DNA of 64,000 nt from DASUPK01 sp963695805. Its GTDB lineage: Bacteria; Actinomycetota; Thermoleophilia; Solirubrobacterales; 70-9. Positions 1 through 8,832 of this stretch are shown here, piece after piece; within the stretch, counting starts at the first letter, position 1, and every line of letters starts with the position of its first letter. The notes under the pieces are model-generated. The model was not told where the DNA came from. It did no database searches and saw nothing but the letters and a program-made list of their open reading frames with translations. The stretch is taken from contig CAVOHV010000004.1 in assembly GCA_963695805.1 (NCBI GenBank), forward strand, positions 27,592 through 91,591, in the 5' to 3' direction. A program made the position numbers and the translations under genes.

Positions 1-1215
<1,215 letters not shown>

Positions 1216-1289
1216 CTCTCCTCACTCCCTCGAAATCGGGCTGCTGCTTGCAACTTACCCGCTGTCTGGCTTTCTAGAGGCCACCTGGA

Positions 1290-2156
1290 TCACAGGCCCG
1301 CGGCATCGGCGAGAAGGGTCACCTGGTCGGGGTCCGAGGCGGCCGGGAAGAAGATCAGCTCGTCGCAGCCGTGACCCTCGAAGGCGGTGATGTACTCCCG
1401 AACCTCGTCGGCGTCCTTCGCCGCGGAGCCGACGATCATCTGCTTGATCTCGTCTCCGAGCCACTGGTAGTAGGCGCCCAGGTCGCGGTCGGCGTTCTCC
1501 TGGGCGTCCGGACCGAGTGAGAAGTAGACCAGCGCCATCTTGTACGGGCTGCCGTCGCGACCCTCATTCCTCCAGGCTTCCTCGACCTTGACGACGTCTT
1601 GGGCGAACTGGTCGGGGCCGGAGCCGCCCTGCGTCCACCCCTCCGCGTATTTCCCGGCCCTCTCGAAGGAGGCCTGCACGGCGCCGCCGACAAGGAGTGT
1701 GGGGCCGCCGCCGCGCGGGCGGGGTCCGACCTTCGACTCGAGCTCGGCATTGCCGTCGAAGATCGCGCGGATCCTGGGCAGGGCTGCGTCCAACCATTCG
1801 CCTCGGGTGGAGATGTCAAGGCCGGAGGCCTCGTAGTCGTCCTCGCGAGCCCCGAGGCCGATGCCGAGAACGGCTCGGCCGCCGCCGGCGAGGGCATCGA
1901 GCGAGAGGACCTGCTTGGCGATCATGGCCGGGTTCTGGCGAAGGGGGCCGAGCATGACGTCGGTGGCGAGACGAATGCGCTCGGTCACGGCCGCCGCCGC
2001 GGAAAGGGCGACGATCGACTCGTAGCCGTCGAAGACGAGGCGGTCGATGGTGCCGAGGGTGTTGAAACCCGCGTCCTCGGCCTCGCGAGCCCAATCGGTG
2101 AGCTGCTCGCCAGTCGTTCCGGGTACCGCGTTGGGAAGTCCGATGCCGAGCTTCAT
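1290..2156 (-). CDS. LLM-class F420-dependent oxidoreductase
   Basis: Luciferase-like monooxygenase superfamily protein of 288 aa, expected to be a TIM barrel using coenzyme F420 (or FMN) for hydride transfer. Visible family signatures are the N-terminal MKLGIGLPN strand, RIRLATDVMLGPLRQNP and VLGIGLGAREDDYEASG. I chose the ATG at 2156 over an upstream in-frame GTG-type start at 2204 because AAAGGA stands at good spacing before it and the protein then begins exactly like its family. It is divergent from the PPOX gene, with 33 bp between the starts, so the two may share a promoter region. Substrate unknown. Confidence 0.9.
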   Translation of the reverse strand: MKLGIGLPNAVPGTTGEQLTDWAREAEDAGFNTLGTIDRLVFDGYESIVALSAAAAVTERIRLATDVMLGPLRQNPAMIAKQVLSLDALAGGGRAVLGIGLGAREDDYEASGLDISTRGEWLDAALPRIRAIFDGNAELESKVGPRPRGGGPTLLVGGAVQASFERAGKYAEGWTQGGSGPDQFAQDVVKVEEAWRNEGRDGSPYKMALVYFSLGPDAQENADRDLGAYYQWLGDEIKQMIVGSAAKDADEVREYITAFEGHGCDELIFFPAASDPDQVTLLADAAGL

Positions 2157-2189
2157 GCACGTCCTTTCGTTCGACCTAGAGTGCGGTGA

Positions 2190-2660
2190 GTGCCTGACCC
2201 GCAACCTACCGAGTTAGTTGCGTGGGCAAACGAACTGCTCTCGACGGAGCGGGTGGCTCGGCTCGGGTTGGTGGACGACGCAGGCGCACCGCGGGTGCTG
2301 CCGGTGACGTTCGCGGTGGCGGAGGGACGGATCTGGAGTGCGATCGATCGGAAGCCGAAGCGGCCCGGGGAGCCGGCGCGGCTGCGGTTTCTGCGGCACG
2401 ACCCGAGGGCGGCGCTGACGGTGGATCGCTACTCGGACGACTGGGACCAGCTTGCCTGGGTGCAGGTGCTCGGGCGCGTGTCGATCATGGAGGTCGGCGA
2501 GGGACGAGCGGGCCTCGAGGCGCTCAGTGCGAAGTACGAGGTGTATCGGGAGGAGGCTCCTCCGGGTCCGCTTCTGGCTCTGGATCCGCAGCGATATCTG
2601 TGGTGGCGAGCCGCGGATCCGGAGGGCCGAGACGGGCAAAGCGGCGGCCGCGGCGGGTAA
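2190..2660 (+). CDS. PPOX-class F420-dependent (pyridoxamine phosphate oxidase-like) protein
   Basis: 156-aa split-barrel flavin/deazaflavin-binding protein. RVARLGLVDDAGAPRVLPV and the later DDWDQLAWVQVLGR are typical of the actinobacterial F420-binding PPOX subfamily. Starts at GTG 2190 with a weak GGTGA upstream; no better start precedes the conserved WANELLSTERVARLG. The last ~14 residues (glycine/arginine-rich) run into DNA that on the other strand still encodes an antitoxin-like fold, so the C-terminus may be a recent extension. Divergent partner of the LLM gene, which may also use F420. Confidence 0.85.
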   Translation: MPDPQPTELVAWANELLSTERVARLGLVDDAGAPRVLPVTFAVAEGRIWSAIDRKPKRPGEPARLRFLRHDPRAALTVDRYSDDWDQLAWVQVLGRVSIMEVGEGRAGLEALSAKYEVYREEAPPGPLLALDPQRYLWWRAADPEGRDGQSGGRGG

Positions 2661-2739
2661 TCAGGATCTCGTCGCCGCCCGCGGCGCGCTCCATCCAGTA
2701 GCCGAAGTGGTTGCGGAACTGGTGGGCGCCGACGGTGAG
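2524..2739 (-). pseudogene. Remnant of a Phd/YefM-type antitoxin
   Basis: Between tRNA-Ala and the end of the PPOX gene, the minus strand encodes a stretch beginning TVGAHQFRNHFGYWMERAA and continuing GGDEILITRRGRRFARL (about 2620-2739). This is the DNA-binding half of Phd/YefM antitoxins almost residue for residue. No ATG, GTG or TTG opens it: the frame continues upstream into the tRNA gene, so the 5' end looks lost. No toxin gene follows; the frame runs on through low-complexity sequence antisense to the PPOX gene. I read it as a decayed orphan antitoxin, possibly left by an element that used the tRNA end. A non-canonical start such as CTC is less likely. Confidence 0.55.
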
Positions 2740-2768
2740 TCCTCGTCCCTCACCGCCGGATGGGGGAG

Positions 2769-2841
2769 TGGAGCTGAGGGGGCTCGAACCCCTGACCTCT
2801 GCCATGCCATGGCAGCGCTCTCCCAACTGAGCTACAGCCCC
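2769..2841 (-). tRNA. tRNA-Ala (anticodon GGC)
   Basis: The reverse complement folds as a standard cloverleaf. The acceptor GGGGCUG pairs with CAGCUCC, the D-arm is GCUC/GAGC, the anticodon stem CUGCC/GGCAG encloses the loop AUGGCAU (anticodon GGC), and the T-arm AGGGG/CCCUC has UUCGAGC. The discriminator is A and CCA is not encoded. It decodes GCC, expected to be a frequent alanine codon in this GC-rich genome. Confidence 0.97.
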
Positions 2842-2989
2842 AGAAAGCAGATATTGCTGCGCCCAGTTTATCGCCGCCCTCTGGCTGTTTCTTGGACCGC
2901 TCAAACGGAGGTCGACGGTGGATCTGTCGGCTACGAGCTCGATCGGGAGGAGCTGTGCCGAAAGTGTGAAAAGGAGCGGGCTGCGGCAG

Positions 2990-3724
2990 CTACGCCGCGC
3001 GGTCCTGCTGGCCGCTGCCGTCCTGGTCCACGTCGAGTGTCAGGCCGTCGCTGCGCATGTCGCGCACCACGAAGTCGAACGGAGCCCTCTCCTCGAGCTC
3101 CCGCAGCAGCTCGACCGGGTCCTGCAGGTGCATCGAGACGGTTGCCCGCCCCCGTGAGAACCGCTTCACATGGATCTCGGACGCGCCCCGGATTCCTCCC
3201 GCCGCATCCTCGAACCCGGTCAGCTGCGCGAAGTCATTGAGCGGCCCGATCTCCACCTCGACCCGGCCCGCGTACATCCCGTCGCCCACTTCCGAGGACG
3301 CCTCGATTGCGAGCGCCTCCTCGGCCTCCAACCCCAGGCGCGCCCGCGCGACCTCGGCCAGCTCTGAGACCCGCGCGCCCAGCTCGTCGCGCAAACTCGT
3401 CAGCTCCGTCACGCGCTCGGCCATCTGCACCGCATCCTCGAGCGCCCGCATCCGGATCCGCGTCGCCTGCCGCCGCGCCTGCCCATAGATCTCCTCGACC
3501 GATGTGAGGGCGCGCGACAGCGCGACCCGATTCGTGTCAGCTTCTGCGGCCCCCGGCCTCCTGAGTGCCTGCCGCAGCTTCTTCTCTCGCTCCACCACCC
3601 GCTCGGCGAGCCGCTGCGCCTCCCGCTCGAGTCGGGCCAGTCGCGCATCACGCGCATCGATCGCAGCCTCGACCTCCTCCGGGTCGTAGCCACGCAAGGC
3701 GCGTCGGAAACGCTCCTTAGGCAC
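2990..3724 (-). CDS. DivIVA-like coiled-coil protein
   Basis: 244 aa. The N-terminus RRALRGYDPEEVEAAI matches the DivIVA-domain start that binds curved membrane or division sites. Residues ~25-150 are charged heptad-like coiled coil. Residues ~165-235 form a compact alpha/beta domain (VEVEIGPLNDFAQLTGFE, then RFSRGRATVSMHLQDPVELL) of a kind found at the ends of several actinobacterial proteins and of unknown function. Starts at GTG 3724 without an obvious ribosome site. It ends 148 bp from tRNA-Ala and follows rsfS on the same strand. A role in cell shape or polarity is inference from the N-terminus only. Confidence 0.75.
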   Translation of the reverse strand: MPKERFRRALRGYDPEEVEAAIDARDARLARLEREAQRLAERVVEREKKLRQALRRPGAAEADTNRVALSRALTSVEEIYGQARRQATRIRMRALEDAVQMAERVTELTSLRDELGARVSELAEVARARLGLEAEEALAIEASSEVGDGMYAGRVEVEIGPLNDFAQLTGFEDAAGGIRGASEIHVKRFSRGRATVSMHLQDPVELLRELEERAPFDFVVRDMRSDGLTLDVDQDGSGQQDRAA

Positions 3725-3800
3725 GGGGGGGAGACTACGTTCGCCCTCGGACGGCTTCCGCGCAAATACCGAAATTCGGCCTCGAACGGCCCCTCGGCGG

Positions 3801-4166
3801 CTAGGCGGCGCCGCGCTCGCCCGCGAGGCCCAACTCGAGCCTCTCGGCCTCGCCCCACAGCACCTCCAGCCGATACCGCTCCCGCAGCTCCGGCGTGAAG
3901 ATGTGCAGCACGGCGTCCAGGTAGTCCATCAGCACCCACTCGGCCTCCCGCTCGCCCTCCACCCGCGCGGGCAGCCACCCATCCCTCTTCAGCTGGTGAT
4001 AGATCTCGTCGTGGATCGCCTTCGCCTGCCGCTCGTTCCGGGCCGTGCAGATCACCAGGTAGTCCGTGTAGGAGACGAGGGCCCGCACGTCGAGCGCGAC
4101 CAGCTCCGTCGCCTTCTTGTCGTCCGCCATCGCCGCCATCCGGCGCGCCAGCTCGTCCGGCCGCAT
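3801..4166 (-). CDS. rsfS: Ribosomal silencing factor RsfS
   Basis: 121-aa RsfS/Iojap protein, which binds ribosomal protein L14 and blocks joining of the 30S and 50S subunits under starvation. Diagnostic sequence: VALDVRALVSYTDYLVICTA followed by EWVLMDYLDAVLHIFTPELR. Length is normal. ATG 4166 is preceded by GGGGGAAGAAG; a GTG a few codons upstream overlaps the nadD stop and is an alternative. Lies 14 bp after nadD, the standard nadD-rsfS pair. Confidence 0.95.
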   Translation of the reverse strand: MRPDELARRMAAMADDKKATELVALDVRALVSYTDYLVICTARNERQAKAIHDEIYHQLKRDGWLPARVEGEREAEWVLMDYLDAVLHIFTPELRERYRLEVLWGEAERLELGLAGERGAA

Positions 4167-4180
4167 CTTCTTCCCCCGGG

Positions 4181-4777
4181 TCACTGGTACAGCCCCCGCT
4201 CCTCCATCAGACCGATCACGGCGTCCGGCACGAGGTGCCGCAGCGGCTTTCCCTGACGAGCCCGCTGCCTGATTGTGGTCGAGGACGCTCCGCAAAGTGG
4301 CATCTCGATTATCTCGGCCCGATCGGCGGCACCGAGCCGCTCCAGCGCGGATTGCACCGCACCGATCCCCACACCCGGCCGCGGCACCACGCCCAACCTG
4401 GCCAACTCGACCACCCGTCCCGGCTCCTTCCAGCTGGCCAGGCCCGCGGCCATGTCGGCTCCGAGCAGGAAAAAGAGCTCCCGCCCCGGCTCCTGATCGG
4501 ACAGCAGCTCGAGGGTCCGGTAGCTGTACGACACCTCATCCCGCGCCACCTCGAGATCCGACGCCTCCAGCCCATCCTCGTCCTCCGCCGCCAGACGAGC
4601 CATCTCGAACCGGACCTCCGCACCAGGATCGTCCTCGATCTCCTTGTGCGGCGCCCGTCCGGTGACCATCAGCAGCACCTCGTCCAGCCCGAGCTGCCAG
4701 CGCGCCTCCTGTGCGAGGAGCAGATGACCGACGTGGGGCGGGTTGAAGGCCCCGCCCAGGACCCCGATCCGAGAAAC
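4181..4777 (-). CDS. nadD: Nicotinate-nucleotide adenylyltransferase, apparent non-canonical start
   Basis: NadD makes deamido-NAD from nicotinate mononucleotide and ATP. The nucleotidyltransferase motif GAFNPPHVGH is at residues 9-18 and ASSTTIR near the end, giving a full-length 198-aa enzyme. No ATG, GTG or TTG lies between the upstream in-frame stop and that motif; the first ATG-type start (4678) would delete the active site. The sequence AGGGAG (4785-4790), inside the last proA codons, is 7 nt from GTT at 4777, which would give (M)SRIGVLGGAF. ATC at 4768 is an alternative. proA's stop at 4782 lies in the gap. Enzyme identity is certain; the exact start is inferred. Confidence 0.85.
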   Translation of the reverse strand, partial: VSRIGVLGGAFNPPHVGHLLLAQEARWQLGLDEVLLMVTGRAPHKEIEDDPGAEVRFEMARLAAEDEDGLEASDLEVARDEVSYSYRTLELLSDQEPGRELFFLLGADMAAGLASWKEPGRVVELARLGVVPRPGVGIGAVQSALERLGAADRAEIIEMPLCGASSTTIRQRARQGKPLRHLVPDAVIGLMEERGLYQ

Positions 4778-4781
4778 AGCC

Positions 4782-6047
4782 CTACTCCCTGACCTGCCCG
4801 CTGCCGTGAACCACGTACTTGGTCGTGGTCAGCTCGCGCAGCCCGATCGGGCCTCGTGCGTGCAGCTTCTGCGTCGAGTTCCCGATCTCCGCACCCATCC
4901 CGAACTCGTAGCCATCGGTGAATCGCGTCGACGCATTTACGTACACCGCGGCCGAATCCACAGCATCCGTGAACTCGTCCCCCACCTCCTGCGAGGTGGT
5001 CAGGATCGCATCCGAATGCCCGGTGCCATATCTGTTCACGTGCTGAATCGCCTCGCCCAGCGAATCCACGACCCCCACCGCCATCTTCAGGCCGTGGTAC
5101 TCCGTGTCCCAGTCCACCTCTGTGGCCTCACCGACGGGCACCGAGCCGGCCACCTCACGCGTCCGCTCGTCACCGACCAGCTCCACACCGGCATCGCTCA
5201 GCTTCGCGAGCAGGCTCGGCAACAGGTCCGCCGCAACGTCCCTGTGGACCAGCAGCGTCTCCGCCGCGTTGCACACGCCCGGCCGCTGCACCTTCGCGTT
5301 GTATGCCACTCGCTCGGCCATCTCGAGATCCGCGTCCTGGTGCACGTACACATGGCAGTTGCCCGCCGCGGCGTACATGACCGGCACCTTCGCCACCCTC
5401 TTCAAAGCCTCCTTCAGTCCCTCTCCCCCGCGCGGAATGATCAGATCGACCAGCCCCTCCTGCGTGGCCAGCTCCTCGAGCTGCTCGTGCCCACCGCCAG
5501 AGAGCAGCGAAACCGATGCAGCCGGCAGCTCGGCGGCCGCCAGCACCTCGGCGATCAGCCCGGCCAGGAAGGCGTTCGAGCTCTCCGCGCTGCTCGAGCC
5601 CCGCAGCACCGCCGCGTTGCCGCTCTTCAGGCAGAGCGCCGCGGCATCGATCGTCACGTTCGGCCGCGCCTCGTACACCACAGCGACCACCCCGATCGGC
5701 ACCCGCTTCTTCGCAACCTCGAGCCCGTTTTCCAGCGTCCAACCCTCCACGACCTCGCCGACGGGGTCATCCAGGCCCGCGATCTCCCGCACGCCCTCCG
5801 CCATCTCGCCGATCCGCCCCTCGGTCAGGGTGAGGCGATCGAGCAGGGCCTCGTTCAGCCCCTGCTCCCGCCCCGCCTCGACGTCCGCGCGGTTGGCCTC
5901 GAGCAACGGGTCGACGCCGGCATCGATTCGGTCCGCCAGGTTACGCAGGCAGGCATCTTTCTCATCCCTGCTCGCACGAGCGAGCAGGCGCGAAGCATCC
6001 TTCGCCTCGCGGCATGTCTGCTCTACGGTCTTGGCTGCTGTCGCCAC
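4782..6047 (-). CDS. proA: Gamma-glutamyl phosphate reductase (glutamate-5-semialdehyde dehydrogenase)
   Basis: Second step of proline synthesis: NADPH reduction of gamma-glutamyl phosphate. 421 aa, normal length. Catalytic cysteine in PGVCNAAETLL near residue 257; conserved IPIGVVAVVYEARPNVT and the C-terminal GPIGLRELTTTKYVVHG. Starts at GTG 6047 (no strong ribosome site). nadD follows with no usable gap. Its partner proB is 6.6 kb away at 12.6-13.7 kb, separated by catabolic genes. Confidence 0.97.
   Translation of the reverse strand: MATAAKTVEQTCREAKDASRLLARASRDEKDACLRNLADRIDAGVDPLLEANRADVEAGREQGLNEALLDRLTLTEGRIGEMAEGVREIAGLDDPVGEVVEGWTLENGLEVAKKRVPIGVVAVVYEARPNVTIDAAALCLKSGNAAVLRGSSSAESSNAFLAGLIAEVLAAAELPAASVSLLSGGGHEQLEELATQEGLVDLIIPRGGEGLKEALKRVAKVPVMYAAAGNCHVYVHQDADLEMAERVAYNAKVQRPGVCNAAETLLVHRDVAADLLPSLLAKLSDAGVELVGDERTREVAGSVPVGEATEVDWDTEYHGLKMAVGVVDSLGEAIQHVNRYGTGHSDAILTTSQEVGDEFTDAVDSAAVYVNASTRFTDGYEFGMGAEIGNSTQKLHARGPIGLRELTTTKYVVHGSGQVRE
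4785..4790 (-). promoter_or_regulatory. Ribosome binding site deciding the nadD start
   Basis: AGGGAG on the minus strand inside the final codons of proA, seven bases before the GTT proposed as the nadD initiation codon. It places initiation just before the conserved RIGVLGG strand. Confidence 0.5.
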
Positions 6048-6082
6048 GGGCTAAGGGTAACTACGGCGTCACACTGGAGCTG

Positions 6083-7294
6083 ATGGCAGGGACCCAGACG
6101 CAGACACGGGAGTCGATCTCGGCTCGATCCGGAGGCAGAGTCGAATCGGGATTCGAGCCGCTCGCCGAGGAGTTCAGGCGACTGATGGCGCGCGGGCCAC
6201 GCGGCGGCGCCCTTGTATTGCGCCTCGGCGATCGCGTCCTCGCCGATCTGCGGATCGGCTGGGAAGACCACGCCCGCAGCCGCCCCTGGGGCCCCGAGAC
6301 TCAGGCACTCGGCTTCTCCTCCACTAAGGGCCTCGCCTCGATGGTCCTCCACCGGCTCGCCGACCGCGACCTGATCGACTACGACCTGCCGGTCGCCGAC
6401 CACTGGCCCGAGTTCGCCGCGGCCGGCAAGGGGCAGATCACCGTCCGCGAGCTGCTCAGTCACCGAGCGGGCCTCTACGACGTCCAGGCCGTAGCGCACA
6501 GCGCCGATGAGCTCCTCGACCACATCGGGATGGAACAGCGCCTCGCCGCCGCGACTCCGCAGGGACCTTCCGGCCGCCCCGCCTACCACGCGATCACCTT
6601 CGGCTGGCTCGCCTCCGGACTGGCGCGAGCGGTCACCGGAAAGGGAATGCGCGAGCTCGTCAGCACCGAGCTCGCGGAGCCCCTGGGCACCTCAGGCCTC
6701 GAGATCGGCACGGGCGGCGGACCCACGAAGCCGGCCGAGATGGTCGGCCGCTCCCTTCGGATCTACACGGCTTTCGGCATCGCAGCCACACCCCTCCTCG
6801 GCTGGCTGCCGGTCACCCGGGCCGGGTTCCGTGCCCTGCACGCACCGGGCTTCGAAGAGCTCTGCCGAGGACCCGATCCCCTCGTCTGGCGCACGGAGAT
6901 GCCCGCCGTGAACGGCGCGCTCAGCGCGGACGGACTCTCCCGCCTCTACGTCCCCCTGGCCAACAGCGGACTCGGGCCAGGAGGCGAACCCTTCCTCTCA
7001 CCCGAGACGATCGAGCGCCTCGGCAGGGTCCAGACCCGCGGCATCGACCGAGTCCTGGGAATCCGCATGCGCTGGCGGCTCGGCTTCCACCACGCGTTCG
7101 CCCTGGGCAGACCAGGGCCCCGCGCCCTCGGCCACTACGGATTCGGCGGCAGCGGCGGCTGGGGCGACCCCGACACCGGCGTCTCGTTCGGCTTTGTGAG
7201 CAGCCACATCGGCAATTTCACGACCGCCATCGGCGACCTGGGCATCCTCCGCCTGACAGCCGTGGCGCGCGCCTGTGCGGTGCGCGCCCTGTAA
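6083..7294 (+). CDS. Serine hydrolase of the beta-lactamase/EstB family
   Basis: 403-aa class C beta-lactamase-like esterase. The nucleophile motif is SSTK near residues 78-81, with GLASMVLHRLADR after it, and the second motif tyrosine is in PAYHAITFGWL near residue 168. The C-terminal HYGFGGSGGWGDPD loop is also typical. No signal peptide is visible, so probably cytoplasmic. Start ATG 6083 has GGAG three bases upstream; an upstream in-frame start at 6014 would overlap the divergent proA start. It ends 15 bp from the convergent ALDH gene. Substrate unknown; esters or lactones are likely for the family. Confidence 0.88.
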   Translation: MAGTQTQTRESISARSGGRVESGFEPLAEEFRRLMARGPRGGALVLRLGDRVLADLRIGWEDHARSRPWGPETQALGFSSTKGLASMVLHRLADRDLIDYDLPVADHWPEFAAAGKGQITVRELLSHRAGLYDVQAVAHSADELLDHIGMEQRLAAATPQGPSGRPAYHAITFGWLASGLARAVTGKGMRELVSTELAEPLGTSGLEIGTGGGPTKPAEMVGRSLRIYTAFGIAATPLLGWLPVTRAGFRALHAPGFEELCRGPDPLVWRTEMPAVNGALSADGLSRLYVPLANSGLGPGGEPFLSPETIERLGRVQTRGIDRVLGIRMRWRLGFHHAFALGRPGPRALGHYGFGGSGGWGDPDTGVSFGFVSSHIGNFTTAIGDLGILRLTAVARACAVRAL

Positions 7295-7309
7295 TTCAGC
7301 TCTCATGCG

Positions 7310-8806
7310 TCAGATCTGAATGGACTTGACCTCGAGGAACTCCTCGAGGCCGAACTTGCCGTATTCGCGGCCGCGGCCTGACTGCTTGTAGCCGCCGAAG
7401 GGCGCCAATGGATTGAAGGTGGCTCCGTTGATCTGCACCTGGCCGGTCCGCATCCTCCTCGCGAACGCCTTCGCCCTCTCGGGTTCGGCCGACCAGACCC
7501 CGCCGTCCAGCCCGTAGATGGTCGAGTTGGCGATCTCCGCCGCCTCGTCCTCCGAGTCGTAGGGAATGATCGAGAGCACCGGTCCGAAGATCTCCTCCTG
7601 CGCGATCGTCATGTCCGGCTTCACCTCCGAGAAGACCGTGGGGCGCACGAAGTAGCCGCTGTCGAGGCCCTCTGGGGGCTCGGTGCCCCCAGTGACGAGC
7701 TTGGCGCCCTCCTCCTGCCCCTTCTCGATGAAGCCGCGTACCCGCTCACGCTGGGCGTCGGAGACGAGTGGCCCGAGCCGCGTCCCGTCCTCGAACGGAT
7801 CGCCCGGCGTCACCTTCTCGGCTGCCGCCTGCGCAACCGCCTCGGCCTCGGCGAGCTTCTCCCGCGGCACCAGCATCCTGGTGTGCGCGCTGCATGTCTG
7901 GCCGGAGTTGAGGTAGCAGTTCGCCACGCCGTAGCCGACCGCCGTCTGCAGGTCGGCGTCGTCGAGGATCACGTTGGCGGACTTGCCGCCGAGCTCGAGC
8001 GCGACTCGCTTGACGGTTCCGGCGGCCACCTCGGCCACCTGCCGCCCGGCCCGTGTCGAGCCCGTGAACGAGACCATGTCGACGTCCTCGTGAGCGGCGA
8101 TCGCTTCGCCGACCACCGGCCCGTAGCCGGTGACGAGGTTGAAGACGCCGGCCGGTAGGTCCAGTGAGTCCACGATCTCGGCGAGGATGAAGGAGGTGAG
8201 CGGGGTCACCTCGCTCGGCTTGACCACCACCGAGCAGCCCGCGGTCAGCGCCGGGGCAACCTTGGCGCAGATCTGATGCAGCGGGTAGTTCCAAGGGGTG
8301 ATGCACCCGACCACCCCGACCGGCTCACGCACGATCAGCGAGTTCCCGATCTGCTCCTCCCAGGGGACCTCGTTCGCCACCTGCGCCATCGATCCGAAGT
8401 CCATCGCCGGCAGCCCCGCCTGAATGGTCCGCGCCAGCGCAAACGGCATTGCGCCGACCTCCGCCGCGATCAGAGTCGCGATCTCGTCGGCGCGCTCGGC
8501 CAGCGCCGCGCTGATCGCCGTGCATGCCTCCACTCGCTGTTCGACCGGCACCTCGCGCCACGCCTCGAAGCCGGCCCGGGCGGCCTTCACGGCCCGGTCC
8601 ACGTCCTCGGGAGTCCCCTCCGGAATGCGGCCGATCACCTGCTCGGTCGTCGAGTCGATCACCTCAATTCTGTTCGAGCCGGCGGGCTCGACCCACTCGC
8701 CGCCGATGTAGAGGCGGTCGCGAACGATCTCCTCGGCCGGATGATTCGGCGCCGGTGTTTGTGGGCGCCGTTCGTGTGGGACTGCTGCCTGGGTCTCGGT
8801 AGCCAA
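7310..8806 (-). CDS. NAD(P)-dependent aldehyde dehydrogenase
   Basis: 498-aa ALDH superfamily enzyme oxidising an aldehyde to an acid. General base in LELGGKSAN near residue 269, catalytic cysteine in NSGQTCSA near residue 304, cofactor-site signature TPWNYPLHQ, C-terminal FGGYKQSGRGREYG. Initiates at TTG 8806, supported by GAGAGGAGC six bases upstream. Third gene of a minus-strand operon MFS transporter - GMC oxidase - ALDH (gaps 6 and 26 bp), so it probably handles the aldehyde made by the GMC enzyme. Confidence 0.95.
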   Translation of the reverse strand: MATETQAAVPHERRPQTPAPNHPAEEIVRDRLYIGGEWVEPAGSNRIEVIDSTTEQVIGRIPEGTPEDVDRAVKAARAGFEAWREVPVEQRVEACTAISAALAERADEIATLIAAEVGAMPFALARTIQAGLPAMDFGSMAQVANEVPWEEQIGNSLIVREPVGVVGCITPWNYPLHQICAKVAPALTAGCSVVVKPSEVTPLTSFILAEIVDSLDLPAGVFNLVTGYGPVVGEAIAAHEDVDMVSFTGSTRAGRQVAEVAAGTVKRVALELGGKSANVILDDADLQTAVGYGVANCYLNSGQTCSAHTRMLVPREKLAEAEAVAQAAAEKVTPGDPFEDGTRLGPLVSDAQRERVRGFIEKGQEEGAKLVTGGTEPPEGLDSGYFVRPTVFSEVKPDMTIAQEEIFGPVLSIIPYDSEDEAAEIANSTIYGLDGGVWSAEPERAKAFARRMRTGQVQINGATFNPLAPFGGYKQSGRGREYGKFGLEEFLEVKSIQI

Positions 8807-8832
8807 GTGGTGCTCCTCTCTTAGAAGGTTGT

